NCBI RefSeq assembly: GCF_016711335.1
Contig: NZ_JADJTF010000001.1
Coordinates: 124,001-188,000 of the forward strand
DNA length: 64,000 nt
Reading direction: 5' to 3'
Origin: Thiofilum sp.
GTDB lineage: Bacteria > Pseudomonadota > Gammaproteobacteria > Thiotrichales > Thiotrichaceae
The translations under genes and the position numbers were made by a program. Below the pieces are notes generated by a model. It did not search any database. It had not been told where the DNA came from and saw nothing but the letters and a program-made list of their open reading frames with translations. This document shows, piece after piece, positions 1 to 9,640 of the stretch; position 1 is the stretch's first letter; each line of letters begins with the position of its first letter.

Positions 1-987
1 CAGCCCTACCATATGCTGAGCAATGATAGGCTCATCTCGCAGCTTAGACCACGGTGCACGTTGTCCGGGGGTATCCATCGCTAGGCGTAAATCTTGAACT
101 TGTTTTTCTAGGGCTTGTAGCTCATTACGCACTTTGACTAAATCAGCAGCATTCAATAGAACTTCGGTACGTGTATCTCGAATCCAATCCAGTAACTGAC
201 GACTACTAAAACTCGCACTAAAAAACTCAGACGCTATATCCGGTAATTGATGTGCCTCATCTAAAACTACAACATCCGCTTGCGGCAATAACTCACCAAA
301 ACCTTTATCTTTTAAAGCGAGATCAGCAAAAAACAAATGGTGATTCACCACCACTACATCAGCCTCTTGTGCAGTACGCCGCGCGGCTACCACATGGCAC
401 TCTTCGTAATACTCGCAGTCTGAGCCTAAGCAACTATCAATAGTGGAAGTGACGCGCCCCCAAATTTCAGCATCTCGCGGCACGGTCGTTAGTTCAGCAA
501 TATCACCCGCTTTAGTCAGACTCGACCAACTTTTAACCCGCTTTAAATGCCCTACCGAGCGCGGATCATTAAATAAAGCCTCGCGTTCGGTTAAATCTAA
601 ACGGTGTAAACATAAATAATTAGAACGCCCCTTTAATAGCGCTGTCTTTAATCCATTATTGAGTAACTTGCATACTAGGGGTAGATCTTTAAAGTAAAGC
701 TGATCTTGTAAGGTTTTACTACCTGTAGAAATGATGACACGCTGCCCTGACGCTAGAGCGGGCAATAGGTAAGCAAAGGTTTTGCCTACCCCCGTACCCG
801 CCTCAATCACCGCAGTACGGGTGGTTTGAATGGCTTCTTGAATGGCTAAAGCCATAGTCTTTTGCTGGGGGCGCACTTGAAAGCCAGCAATGGCCTTAGC
901 CAACGCGCCCTCCTCAGTCAGCCACTGCTCTAAATCCACCGCCATGGCTTTTTCAGAGGCTTTAGACTTAGCGTTTGCAGCACTCAC
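1..987 (-). CDS. yoaA: ATP-dependent DNA helicase YoaA (DinG/XPD-like), 3' end outside window
   Basis: Superfamily 2 DNA helicase of the XPD/DinG type, known in E. coli for replication-fork repair. Translation of the minus strand gives a Walker A motif (EAGTGVGKT), the segments STGSKTLQDQLY and LLKGRSNYLCLHR, a cysteine group (LC in the previous segment, then CLGSDCEYYEEC) that fits the four-cysteine Fe-S cluster of this family, and the DEAH box VVLDEAHQLPDIAS. The order matches E. coli YoaA closely. Only about the N-terminal half is present; the reading frame stays open to base 1. The GTG at 987 overlaps the stop codon of the upstream lipoprotein gene (GTGA). An ATG at 945 is an alternative start and aligns better with E. 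coli YoaA; neither has a strong ribosome binding site. It is the last gene seen of an mrcB-lipoprotein-yoaA run. Confidence 0.9.
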   Translation of the reverse strand, partial: MSAANAKSKASEKAMAVDLEQWLTEEGALAKAIAGFQVRPQQKTMALAIQEAIQTTRTAVIEAGTGVGKTFAYLLPALASGQRVIISTGSKTLQDQLYFKDLPLVCKLLNNGLKTALLKGRSNYLCLHRLDLTEREALFNDPRSVGHLKRVKSWSSLTKAGDIAELTTVPRDAEIWGRVTSTIDSCLGSDCEYYEECHVVAARRTAQEADVVVVNHHLFFADLALKDKGFGELLPQADVVVLDEAHQLPDIASEFFSASFSSRQLLDWIRDTRTEVLLNAADLVKVRNELQALEKQVQDLRLAMDTPGQRAPWSKLRDEPIIAQHMVGL

Positions 988-1868
988 AGGTATGACATAG
1001 CCTCAGCTAAACCGGCTTGATTGCCTGTAGCACGATAAATACCAGCAATAAACGACCATGCTTGACGCTCTAAGCCCTGATCATCGGGTTGTACTTGAGC
1101 AGCTTTTTTCGCCATAGCCACTGCCTGAGCATTATCGCCCTGTTGCTTTCTAAACTGTGCCAACTGCATCCATAGATTAGGATTATTCGGTTCAATACGT
1201 AGTGCACGCTCTATCAACTCGCCGGCTCGCCCTAGATTATTACGGCTTGCTTCATTACGCGCCGACTCTAATAAGCTCGCAGCGGCGGGGGATAAAGGAT
1301 AGTTACGCGGTGCAACTACTGGACGTGCTGGAACAGGGGTATCGGTACGCGTGGTTCGCTCGGTTGTTAAAGACGGAGTAGTCGTTAAGGGGCGATTACT
1401 CGGTACTGGAGTAGGACGAATAGAGCTAGGTGCTGGAGCGGTCGGGCGCTTCAGATCTAAAGTCTCCACTTGCACACTACCCAAGTCTTGTAAAGGGCGG
1501 GTACTCGATTCGGCAATAATGGTATTGACCACAGGCGGCTTTTTGACCGGTTTAGGCGCTACTGCAACGGGTGCTGGACGTGGTGTGGGTACGACCGGGG
1601 CAGGTGGAGCTATCGGTGCAGGCATAGGATTAAGGGGTTGATAATTATCCGGTACTGGCGTTTCGGTATAATACTCACCCGTTGCCTCATCATAATAGAG
1701 CTGATCATTAGGTTCTACGTAATTATTATTGGGTTCAGGGTAAGCCTCTAGCGCCACTGCATCCGTTGCCACGGGAGTCATAGGTACAGGTGCACAAGCC
1801 TGTAAGCCTAAAGCGAGAGCAATAATAGCGCCTAACTGCCAATGATCCTTTAGTTGTAACGAGTTCAT
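984..1868 (-). CDS. LpoP-like TPR lipoprotein, probable PBP1B activator
   Basis: A 294-residue outer-membrane lipoprotein candidate. The N-terminus is a lipoprotein signal with the lipobox LQAC (acylated Cys near residue 25). A long Pro/Thr-rich low-complexity linker follows to about residue 195, then a C-terminal helical region (about 200-294) of TPR type, with hallmarks such as AGELIERALRIEPNNPNLW and AVAMAKKAAQVQPDD. The start ATG has the RBS AAGGAT six bases upstream. It begins only 8 bp after the mrcB stop. In Pseudomonas, LpoP, a TPR lipoprotein encoded next to the PBP1B gene, activates that synthase from the outer membrane; architecture and position here match, so that role is inferred. 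The Pro-rich linker could span the periplasm. A general TPR lipoprotein cannot be excluded. Confidence 0.8.
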   Translation of the reverse strand: MNSLQLKDHWQLGAIIALALGLQACAPVPMTPVATDAVALEAYPEPNNNYVEPNDQLYYDEATGEYYTETPVPDNYQPLNPMPAPIAPPAPVVPTPRPAPVAVAPKPVKKPPVVNTIIAESSTRPLQDLGSVQVETLDLKRPTAPAPSSIRPTPVPSNRPLTTTPSLTTERTTRTDTPVPARPVVAPRNYPLSPAAASLLESARNEASRNNLGRAGELIERALRIEPNNPNLWMQLAQFRKQQGDNAQAVAMAKKAAQVQPDDQGLERQAWSFIAGIYRATGNQAGLAEAMSYL

Positions 1869-1876
1869 AGTGATCC

Positions 1877-4429
1877 TTATTGCATTAACTCATCTACCCA
1901 TCCACTTTCATTAGTAGGAGTAGGACGACGAGGTTGAGGTTGGGGTTGTTGTGGGGCTGGTCGGGGTTGTTGCGCTGGTGGGCGAGCCACTGGAGGTTGT
2001 GCTGGACGTACTCCGGCTTGAATAGGCGGAACTCGTGGATTAGCGGGTTGAGGCGCCCCCTCACCGTCTCCACCAGGTACACTAGGTTGTACGGGTATTT
2101 CACAAGTACGCACTTGACTAGGTACACTACCCTTAGCAAAAGGTACGCGTTGTGCCGTACTACAAGCAGGATTAAAGCGTTGTCCGGTATCCGCATCAAT
2201 ATCAGCCCATACCAAACGTGAGGATTGCCCTACGCGTAAGGCATTACTCGGCAAGACTTTCATCATATCGCCCCACACTTTTAAAGCCCCCGTACCCCCC
2301 GTTAAATTGGTTTCTTTATTATCATCACGCCCTACCCAAACAGTAATCACATGCTCCCCAGAATAGCCTGCAAACCAACTGTCTTTTTTATCATTGGTCG
2401 TACCCGTTTTACCCGCTACCCGCTTCCAAGCAGGCAAATAACCTTGTAATGCCTTTGCTGTACCATTAGTGGTGACATTGTGCAAACCGAAAGTGAGTAA
2501 CTCAACCGATTCTGGTTTAGCGACCTGTTGTACTGTTAGGGGATAACGAGTCAGCACTTGACCATTACTCTCATTCATAACACTACGAATAGCACGTAAG
2601 GGAGAATACGAGCCACCTGCCGCTAAGGTATGGTACATCTGTTGTACATCCATAGGACTCATTTCCAATGCACCCAATAAAATCGAGGGGTATTGAGGAA
2701 TCGGAGTGGTAATCCCTAAGCCTTTTAATACCTGAGTAATCCGTTCTAACCCTACATCAACCCCAATACGTACCGCTGGCGTATTACGTGATAGGCTTAA
2801 GCTTTTCAAAAGCGTCACATAGCCCATATTTTTTTTATCGTAATTGCCCGGCTCCCAGAATTTATTCTTACCTAATTTAACGGTCACCGGTCCATCATTG
2901 AGGCGCGAAGCTAGGGTGTATTTATTCGACTGCTCTAAAGCAGCTAAATAAATCGCTGGCTTAACCAAAGAGCCGATTTGCCGTCTAGACATTAAAGCAC
3001 GGTTATAGCCCGGATAGCGCACATTACGCCCACCGACTAAAGCAATGACTTCCCCACCCTGTACCGTGCTAATCAGCATCACACCATTTAACATGCCCTT
3101 GGTAATCCGCTCTGAGCGTTCTAATTGTTCTACCCGCTTAATCAAAATATTTTCGGACATGAGCTGCACAATCGGATCCATAGAAGTGAAAATTAGCAAT
3201 CCTTCACTACGTAAATCTTCTTCACGATAATCACGTTTTAATTGTTCACGCACCAAATCTAAGTAGGCAGGAAAAGGGCTGGCTCCTGAAGTAGGTTGTA
3301 ATGCTGCAATTCCCAAGGGACGAGTACGCGCTTCTGCTGCTGCCTCTGGGGTAATGACTTTTTCTTGCTCCATTACAGTCAGCACTAGATTGCGCCGCTC
3401 TAAGGCACGTTCTGGATAACGGCGTGGGTTATAAAATACCGCCCCCTTAGCTAGAGCGATTAACATAGCAATTTGTTCGGGCTTTAGTTCTTTAATGGGG
3501 CGATTAAAATAAAATTGCGCTGCCATCCCAAAACCATGAATAGCACGTCCACCGTCTTGACCGAGGTGAATTTCATTGAGATAGGCTTCAAGAATTTCTT
3601 GCTTGGTATAGCGCAACTCTAATAACACCGCCATCAGAGCTTCTTTGAGCTTGCGTTCAATTTTGCGCTCATTACTGAGATAGAAGTTCTTGACTAACTG
3701 CTGAGTGATGGTACTCCCCCCTTGTACCGCCTCTCCTGCTTTCATATTCGCCACCATAGCCCGCGCAATGGCTAAAGGATTAATACCTTGGTGCTCATAA
3801 AAGCGTCGATCCTCTACCGAGATCAGGCCATTAAGTAAGACCGGAGACATATCTTTAAGGCGCACTAAGATACGGTCTTCATTTTTACGTGGGTAGAAAT
3901 TGCCAATCAATAAGGGTTCAACGCGCATTTGAGCAATATCTTCTTTGCCCACCTCCTGTAATACATTGACTTTACCTCGGCTAATGGTGAGCTTGATATG
4001 CCGCGCAGACTCACGATCATCAGCAAACTCAAAGCCACGACTGTATAGCTCAAAAGTGTCACCTTTACGCAGATACTGTCCGGTTTCATTGACATCACTG
4101 ACCTCACGATAACCAAGTAGCTTTAGTTCGCGCTCTAGATGATCACCATACAGCACCTGCCCTTTAAATAACTCTAAAGGACGGGCAAACACCCGTGCTG
4201 GTAACTCCCAACGTCTACCTTCAAATTGGTTTTTTACCTGTTCGTCTAATTGCATGGCGTAAACAATCAGTGCTAGTAAGCCGATAATCAGACCTGCTAC
4301 TAAGCCAATGCGAAAGATCCTACCCACTAAGGAGAACACCCACATCACTCCTTTAAAACTATATACCCACACCGATTGACGCGTTTGATGCTCAATAGTT
4401 TGTGGTTTTTGTATTGCATCTTGAGTCAA
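1877..4429 (-). CDS. mrcB: Penicillin-binding protein 1B, bifunctional peptidoglycan synthase
   Basis: Class A PBP that polymerises lipid II glycan chains (GT51 domain) and crosslinks stem peptides (transpeptidase), anchored in the inner membrane. Visible features in order: short cytoplasmic N-terminus, one membrane segment at about residues 30-60, a UB2H-like region (about 70-165), the GT51 domain with VEDRRFYEHQGINPLAI and QGGSTITQQLVKN, and the transpeptidase with the active-site SLVK, the SRN motif (LSLSRNTPA) and KTGTTNDKKDSWF. The tail (about 785-850) is rich in Pro and Gln. At 850 residues it is of usual length. The start is TTG at 4429 with RBS TAGGA; the next in-frame ATG would remove the whole cytoplasmic segment. 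It heads the run with the LpoP-like lipoprotein and yoaA. Confidence 0.96.
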   Translation of the reverse strand: MTQDAIQKPQTIEHQTRQSVWVYSFKGVMWVFSLVGRIFRIGLVAGLIIGLLALIVYAMQLDEQVKNQFEGRRWELPARVFARPLELFKGQVLYGDHLERELKLLGYREVSDVNETGQYLRKGDTFELYSRGFEFADDRESARHIKLTISRGKVNVLQEVGKEDIAQMRVEPLLIGNFYPRKNEDRILVRLKDMSPVLLNGLISVEDRRFYEHQGINPLAIARAMVANMKAGEAVQGGSTITQQLVKNFYLSNERKIERKLKEALMAVLLELRYTKQEILEAYLNEIHLGQDGGRAIHGFGMAAQFYFNRPIKELKPEQIAMLIALAKGAVFYNPRRYPERALERRNLVLTVMEQEKVITPEAAAEARTRPLGIAALQPTSGASPFPAYLDLVREQLKRDYREEDLRSEGLLIFTSMDPIVQLMSENILIKRVEQLERSERITKGMLNGVMLISTVQGGEVIALVGGRNVRYPGYNRALMSRRQIGSLVKPAIYLAALEQSNKYTLASRLNDGPVTVKLGKNKFWEPGNYDKKNMGYVTLLKSLSLSRNTPAVRIGVDVGLERITQVLKGLGITTPIPQYPSILLGALEMSPMDVQQMYHTLAAGGSYSPLRAIRSVMNESNGQVLTRYPLTVQQVAKPESVELLTFGLHNVTTNGTAKALQGYLPAWKRVAGKTGTTNDKKDSWFAGYSGEHVITVWVGRDDNKETNLTGGTGALKVWGDMMKVLPSNALRVGQSSRLVWADIDADTGQRFNPACSTAQRVPFAKGSVPSQVRTCEIPVQPSVPGGDGEGAPQPANPRVPPIQAGVRPAQPPVARPPAQQPRPAPQQPQPQPRRPTPTNESGWVDELMQ

Positions 4430-4685
4430 GTTTTATCCTACTCGTCGTTACAGCGATTTTTATCGTTAGAAACATTCAGCTTTATAAGCACAATAACCCT
4501 TAAAAGGCTCACTTAAACTAGCTAAACGAGAATTTTACACTAATGTTAAGCACCATACCTATTGTTAGTCATTTTGCGCATCAACTCAGCAAGAGTGATT
4601 ATTTTATTGTATATTTTGTACTCAGCCACACTTCATTTGAGTGCCTGCCACAAGCCCCCAACGCATTACGGAAGCTACCATTACG

Positions 4686-5528
4686 ATGTATCACCGTCTG
4701 TTCTATTCTGTGCCTCTAATTATAAGTCTATGCTTATATCATGGCTCTATTAAGGCCGATACCGAATTAATCTATACCCAACAGACTAATAGTGTATTCG
4801 GCAATCCTACTATTATTCAAATTCAAGGTTCTAAAGTCCGCATGGAGCGCAATGGAGGTGATTTATACCTTATTTACGACCATAACACCCAAACCTTGTT
4901 CAGCATTAATCCTAAAAATCAAACCTATGTCACCAATACGCTAGCCACTATACGCGCTCGCACTGAGCATCTAGTCGCTATGCAGCAGCAATTTACCCAA
5001 CAGCTTAAAAAGCAAATTGAAGAATTACCCGAGCGCCAACGTGCTGCTACTTTAAAACGCCTAGAACAAGCCGAGAAAATGTTGAAAATTCCTCAACCTA
5101 AGTTTGCTATCGAATATGACACCAAAACGGACTTAATTCTAGGTAAACCCTGTAAAATAGCCCGTTTCAAAGTCCGCACCCAATTGATGCGTACCTTGTG
5201 CTACGCACCTCATAGCATTATTAATGCAGAAGATTTTCAGCAACTTAAAGCCATGTTTGAATTTATGAATCAACTGGCTCAAGAGGCTGCGCGTATTCAA
5301 GAACAAGCCCAAACACCGATTAATCTTAATAGCTTAATCTTTGAAGATAGTCTGATTTTGCGGAATCATAATACCATACCCGATACCCAAGAAGAGCTAA
5401 GCGTAATTAACACAGCCCCCTTAGATGTACAGTTATTCACTATCCCCAGTGACTACGCGGAGCTGGAACCCAATAATCAACCACCCTCGATACCCCATTT
5501 TATCCCCTTGAATGCGAATCCTTATTGA
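4686..5528 (+). CDS. Exported protein of unknown function
   Basis: A 280-residue protein starting MYHRLFYSV with a cleavable signal peptide (hydrophobic stretch to about residue 20, then KADTELIY). The mature part resembles periplasmic beta-rich proteins of the DUF4412/LolA-like kind: a start of short strands (IIQIQGSKVRMERNG, LYLIYDHNTQTLFSINP), a charged helical segment (about 90-140, QQQFTQQLKKQIEELPERQR) and a second strand region. Two cysteines (GKPCKIARF and MRTLCYAP) could form a disulfide. An upstream in-frame ATG at 4641 would add 15 residues in front of a good signal peptide, so 4686 is preferred. It is divergent from mrcB and lies 113 bp before ilvC. The family assignment is weak. 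Confidence 0.7.
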   Translation: MYHRLFYSVPLIISLCLYHGSIKADTELIYTQQTNSVFGNPTIIQIQGSKVRMERNGGDLYLIYDHNTQTLFSINPKNQTYVTNTLATIRARTEHLVAMQQQFTQQLKKQIEELPERQRAATLKRLEQAEKMLKIPQPKFAIEYDTKTDLILGKPCKIARFKVRTQLMRTLCYAPHSIINAEDFQQLKAMFEFMNQLAQEAARIQEQAQTPINLNSLIFEDSLILRNHNTIPDTQEELSVINTAPLDVQLFTIPSDYAELEPNNQPPSIPHFIPLNANPY

Positions 5529-5641
5529 GCTTGGGTAAGGAGTATTCTTTTAAACGTAGATAGCTGTTTACGTAGTGCTGATGTTCTATTAAAGTGCGCT
5601 GTTCAATCTATCATTCTATTCCGAATAGGGAGTTAGCTGAC

Positions 5642-7117
5642 ATGGGTCAGAATTATTTCAACACCTTGCCATTGCGCGTTCAACTAGAAGAACTTGGCAA
5701 GTGCCGTTTTATGGAGCCTGACGAATTCTCAGAAGGTATTGAGTATATCCGCGACAAGAAAATCGTGATCGTGGGTTGCGGTGCTCAAGGTCTCAACCAA
5801 GGCTTAAATATGCGCGATAGTGGCTTAAATGTAAGCTACGCGTTACGCGCTGAAGCGATTGCTGAAAAACGCAAATCTTGGAAAAACGCCACCGAAAACG
5901 GTTTTAAAGTCGGTACTTATGAAGAGTTAATCCCTAGCGCCGACATCGTGATGAATCTGACGCCTGATAAGCAACATACCTCGGTCGTGAATGCGATTAT
6001 GCCGCTGATGAAATCCGGTGCTTGCCTTGACTATGCACACGGTTTCAATCTGGTCGAAGAAGGTATGCAAATTCGTAAAGACATTACGGTCACTTTAATG
6101 TGTCCTAAGTGTCCGGGGTCTGAAGTACGCGCTGAATATGTACGTGGTTTTGGTGTACCGACCCTCATTGCAGTACACCGCGAAAACGATCCTAATGGCG
6201 ATGGTTTACGCATTGCGAAAGCACTTGCCGCTGCAACCGGTGGACATCGTGCCGGTGTGCTCGAATCCTCTCCGATTGCCGAAGTGAAATCTGACCTGAT
6301 GGGTGAGCAAACCATTCTATGCGGTATGCTACAAACGGGTTCGATTCTGTGCTACGACAAAATGGTCGAAGAAGGCATTGAGCCAGCTTATGCTGCTAAA
6401 TTAGTGCAATATGGTTGGGAAACAGTCACCGAAGCACTCAAGCACGGTGGCATTACCAATATGATGGATCGCTTAAGCAATCCTGCGAAAGTTAAAGCGT
6501 TTGAATTGTCTGAGCAATTAAAAGACATTATGCGTCCGCTATTCCAAAAGCATCAAGACGACATTATGTCTGGCAAATTCTCTAGCACTATGATGGCGGA
6601 TTGGGCAAACGACGACTATGATCTGCACCGCTGGCGTGCGGCTACTGCTGAAACAGCGTTTGAAAAGCAAGCTGCTACTAATGAGCCTATTAGTGAACAA
6701 GAATACTTTGATAAAGGTATTCTAATGGTTGCTATGGTACGTGCCGGGGTTGAGTTAGCTTATGAAACGATGGTGCAAGCAGGTATTGTGGAAGAATCTG
6801 CCTACTATGAATCGCTGCATGAAACCCCATTAATCGCTAATACTATTGCACGTCGCAAGCTGTATGAAATGAATGTGGTTATTTCGGATACCGCTGAATA
6901 CGGTTGCTATCTATTCGACCAAGCAGCACGCCCCTTACTAGCGCCCTTCATGAAAGAGATTAAATCTGATGTGATTGGTAAAGGTTTAGACGTAAAAGAC
7001 AATGGCGTCGACAATCAATTATTAGTGCAAATTAATGCTATCATTCGCAATCACTCGGTTGAGATTGTGGGTGAAGAATTACGGGGCTATATGACCGCTA
7101 TGAAGAAAATTGTGTAA
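5642..7117 (+). CDS. ilvC: Ketol-acid reductoisomerase (NADP+), class II
   Basis: Converts acetolactate or acetohydroxybutyrate to the dihydroxy acids of valine, leucine and isoleucine synthesis, in the cytoplasm with NADPH and Mg2+. The product starts MGQNYFNTLPLRVQLEELGKC, as in E. coli IlvC (NYFNTL near the N-terminus), and is 491 residues long, the same as the E. coli enzyme; this is the long class II form with a duplicated C-terminal domain. The Rossmann motif VGCGAQGLNQG lies at about residues 41-51. The ATG at 5642 has the RBS AGGGAG; an in-frame upstream ATG at 5594 adds 16 residues not found in homologues and was rejected. No other ilv gene is adjacent. A perfect hairpin follows the stop. 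Confidence 0.97.
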   Translation: MGQNYFNTLPLRVQLEELGKCRFMEPDEFSEGIEYIRDKKIVIVGCGAQGLNQGLNMRDSGLNVSYALRAEAIAEKRKSWKNATENGFKVGTYEELIPSADIVMNLTPDKQHTSVVNAIMPLMKSGACLDYAHGFNLVEEGMQIRKDITVTLMCPKCPGSEVRAEYVRGFGVPTLIAVHRENDPNGDGLRIAKALAAATGGHRAGVLESSPIAEVKSDLMGEQTILCGMLQTGSILCYDKMVEEGIEPAYAAKLVQYGWETVTEALKHGGITNMMDRLSNPAKVKAFELSEQLKDIMRPLFQKHQDDIMSGKFSSTMMADWANDDYDLHRWRAATAETAFEKQAATNEPISEQEYFDKGILMVAMVRAGVELAYETMVQAGIVEESAYYESLHETPLIANTIARRKLYEMNVVISDTAEYGCYLFDQAARPLLAPFMKEIKSDVIGKGLDVKDNGVDNQLLVQINAIIRNHSVEIVGEELRGYMTAMKKIV

Positions 7118-7124
7118 TTAGTGC

Positions 7125-7159
7125 TTTCCTCACAGTTTGATAAATAAACTGTGAGGAAA
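7125..7159. terminator. Hairpin between convergent ilvC and OLD gene
   Basis: Perfect 14-bp inverted repeat TTTCCTCACAGTTT / AAACTGTGAGGAAA with a 7-base loop, starting 8 bp after the ilvC stop and ending 15 bp before the end of the convergent OLD-family gene. There is no long U run on either side, so termination efficiency is uncertain. The position suits a bidirectional terminator. Confidence 0.6.
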
Positions 7160-7174
7160 CATAAGAATTTACTC

Positions 7175-9109
7175 TTAATAGTTATAACTTCTTAGTGCAT
7201 CAAAAGCATGAATGATAGGAAGTGGAATATCTTCTACGGATTCAATATGATCAGCAATAAGCTTTCCCCATGCCTCGCTCTTAGAGGGTAGCTTTAATAT
7301 CTCATCTTCAGGATTAACTAGACCTGTTGCACTTAACTTAGTATGCATCAATTTTTTGAAAAGAGGAGCGAATTTTTTCTGATTTTTATTTTCAACAGAG
7401 TTTACAATATTGAATACTTCTTCTTGTGTAACATCCACTAAACCATTAAAAATGGTTTTAGTTAGCTTTATCCAAACTTGAGCTGGGATAGCATCTTCTA
7501 AATCCTGCTTGCCAACAAAAAATTTATTTTCACCATGCTTATCTAATTTTGTATCACTATCTAAAATATAAACAGTTATATCATCTGGCTTAACAAAACC
7601 ACTCAACAAACTGGAAAAAACATAATCAGTGTGCCTTACGTTTTTACATCCATTTAAATTTATAATTTGAATATGATCTTGATACAATGTTTTTTTAGTA
7701 TATAATTTATATAGTTTAGGAATTAGTTGCAACTCTGTAGCTCCCTCTACCATTAAAAACTTATTATAGAATAAAAAATCACTATTTTTCACACCTAAAC
7801 TATAAAAAATATCCTGCACATGTAAGGTATTACTAATATTTGTATAACCATTATTTTTAGAAAAATTATAAATATTATCTAAGTGACTGGCATCAACAAA
7901 AATTGTACTATGTGTGCTTATTAAAATCTGGAAATTCTTATTAGCTAAATTTACCAATGTTTGAAAAAAATCTCTCTGTGCCTTAGGGTGAAGATGTGTT
8001 TCAGGCTCGTCGAAACACCATAAATAACGTTTTTTTACATCTACAGAAAATTTTTGTTGTGATTGATACTTAATTAATGCGAACCATATTTGGCGCTTAA
8101 TGCCCTCGCCTTGATCCTCAATATGAATACTATTTTCTATCCCAACTTTCTTTACTAGTAGCTCAGATAAATTCGCTTTTACATCAAAATTAATATTAGC
8201 TATTATTTTTTCTATAATACTTACTTCCTCTTGAATACCAAAAAGTGCTAATTGTGAATCAATTTTATCCTGAGCTGCCTCTTTTAAATTATTAGCAGCA
8301 TTTTGTGCCTCTTTAACTTCCTGTTGAATAATATCTTTTACCATACGCTCAGTGGTTTCAGTTACTGTATCTAATGAGCCTTTCCAATCAAGATAAACAT
8401 ACTCTGGAAACACATTAACATCACTCTTCCACTGCTTATTTGAGATAGCAATATAGGTTTTCTCGGTTTCAACACTCTTCAAAACTGCCCGAAGATTTTC
8501 ATAGATAGTATATTTTCCACTATCATTATCATTTACTAGGTTCTTCTTGGAAGGGTCATATTTCTCTCTTAAGCTTTTTGCTTTTGACTCAGTACTATAA
8601 GCATATATATCTTTAAGCCCAGCATCTTTCGGATGCTCACTTAAATAATAAGTTTCTGGCTCACAACCTAAACTAAATACTCTTATTAACCAAAAATTAT
8701 TGCTATTATTCAATATAGAACTTTCTATTGCCCATCTTAGTTGATAGGAAATAAGATCATCAAACACATTATCACAATCATCTAACTTAACTTTTCCTGC
8801 AAAAACTACATATTTACTATCAGCCTTGTGATGGTGTAACAAATTAGGTAGTCCTTTTGCATTAAAAATGGAGTTTATCTCTTCTACCTTCATGGGGCTA
8901 TGTGACAAATCTTGGCGATCAGTTTTATCAGTTGACCAATAAATATCTTTTTTTGGTTCTGAATCTAATAGATAGTTTATAGCTTTTAGTAAAGTTGTTT
9001 TACCACAATCATTTTCACCTATTAAGATAGTAGGACTATTGTCTCTTATAACAATTTCAAGATGACGACAACTTTTATAATTTATTGCAATAAAATCGGA
9101 TAGAATCAT
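7175..9109 (-). CDS. OLD-family ATPase with TOPRIM nuclease domain
   Basis: A 644-residue protein of the OLD (overcoming lysogenisation defect) family: ABC/SMC-like ATPase plus C-terminal TOPRIM nuclease. N-terminal ILIGENDCGKTTLLKAI is the Walker A motif (about residues 29-40); a long helical insert (TERMVKDIIQQEVKEAQNAA) follows; CFDEPETHLHPKAQ is Walker B with signature features, and ISTHSTIFVDA the H-loop. TOPRIM landmarks are FLMVEGATELQLIP (catalytic Glu) and VYILDSDTK. The ATG at 9109 is preferred over a TTG at 9121. No UvrD-like helicase (GajB) flanks it, so it is a stand-alone, class 1 type OLD, not Gabija. The gene is far more AT-rich than ilvC and glgC, which suggests transfer. Members often act in phage defence; that role is inferred. 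Confidence 0.87.
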   Translation of the reverse strand: MILSDFIAINYKSCRHLEIVIRDNSPTILIGENDCGKTTLLKAINYLLDSEPKKDIYWSTDKTDRQDLSHSPMKVEEINSIFNAKGLPNLLHHHKADSKYVVFAGKVKLDDCDNVFDDLISYQLRWAIESSILNNSNNFWLIRVFSLGCEPETYYLSEHPKDAGLKDIYAYSTESKAKSLREKYDPSKKNLVNDNDSGKYTIYENLRAVLKSVETEKTYIAISNKQWKSDVNVFPEYVYLDWKGSLDTVTETTERMVKDIIQQEVKEAQNAANNLKEAAQDKIDSQLALFGIQEEVSIIEKIIANINFDVKANLSELLVKKVGIENSIHIEDQGEGIKRQIWFALIKYQSQQKFSVDVKKRYLWCFDEPETHLHPKAQRDFFQTLVNLANKNFQILISTHSTIFVDASHLDNIYNFSKNNGYTNISNTLHVQDIFYSLGVKNSDFLFYNKFLMVEGATELQLIPKLYKLYTKKTLYQDHIQIINLNGCKNVRHTDYVFSSLLSGFVKPDDITVYILDSDTKLDKHGENKFFVGKQDLEDAIPAQVWIKLTKTIFNGLVDVTQEEVFNIVNSVENKNQKKFAPLFKKLMHTKLSATGLVNPEDEILKLPSKSEAWGKLIADHIESVEDIPLPIIHAFDALRSYNY

Positions 9110-9121
9110 ATAAAAAATCAA

Positions 9122-9590
9122 CCATACTTAATACAATATTAAGTATAATATAAAAATAGCCAACTTACTGCAACAAAATTTTAAGCTATATATATTTAAT
9201 TTTACTAAACTCTAGTAAATCGTATAAAACTGCTGGACTCAGCATACTAGGCAACGTTTGGCAATTTAATTATGATTAAAAATCAAATATTTATAAATAA
9301 GAGGATTAAATTTTTTGCACATCTATCAGAACTCATTGATTTTCCGCGATACGAATACACGAAAACTTAGGCTCATGTACTTAATAAGTTAAAATTAATA
9401 AAAAAGGGAAAGATTTTTAAATACTATTACAGCTAAAAATAACAAAATTTTGTAAATAGTAATTAACTCTACTCTTAAACCCTAAGTACAACCACACCAC
9501 AAGAAATACTAAGGGATGCAACAATCTACAACGCTACAACAAACAATATAGGCAGCGAATTACCTTAAAAAAAATAGCTAACGCACAGAG
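9122..9590. other. AT-rich intergenic stretch upstream of OLD gene
   Basis: About 470 bp with strongly AT-biased composition between the OLD-family gene and the glgC terminator hairpin. The longest plus-strand frame with an ATG (from 9272, about 32 codons) resembles nothing known to me. No tRNA, IS terminal repeat or attachment site was recognised. It probably carries the promoter of the OLD gene and is part of the same inserted segment. Confidence 0.5.
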
Positions 9591-9623
9591 TAATATGAGT
9601 GATGAAAGCCATCACTCATATTA
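9591..9623 (-). terminator. Hairpin downstream of glgC
   Basis: Perfect 14-bp inverted repeat TAATATGAGTGATG / CATCACTCATATTA with a 5-base loop, 17 bp beyond the glgC stop. There is no U tract on the minus strand. It is the likely 3' end of the glgC transcript. Confidence 0.5.
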
Positions 9624-9640
9624 TTAGAGCTACATAAATA

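Noticed and set aside
1351..1641. Gly/Thr-rich plus-strand frame
   Set aside because: It is a shadow of the Pro-rich linker of the LpoP-like lipoprotein on the minus strand.
7175..9109. Gabija (GajA) identity for the OLD-family gene
   Set aside because: No UvrD-like GajB helicase gene on either side; the neighbours are ilvC and a non-coding AT-rich gap, so a stand-alone OLD is the better call.
9240..9420. Possible tRNA or attachment site in the AT-rich gap
   Set aside because: No cloverleaf, TTCRA box or paired direct repeats could be identified.
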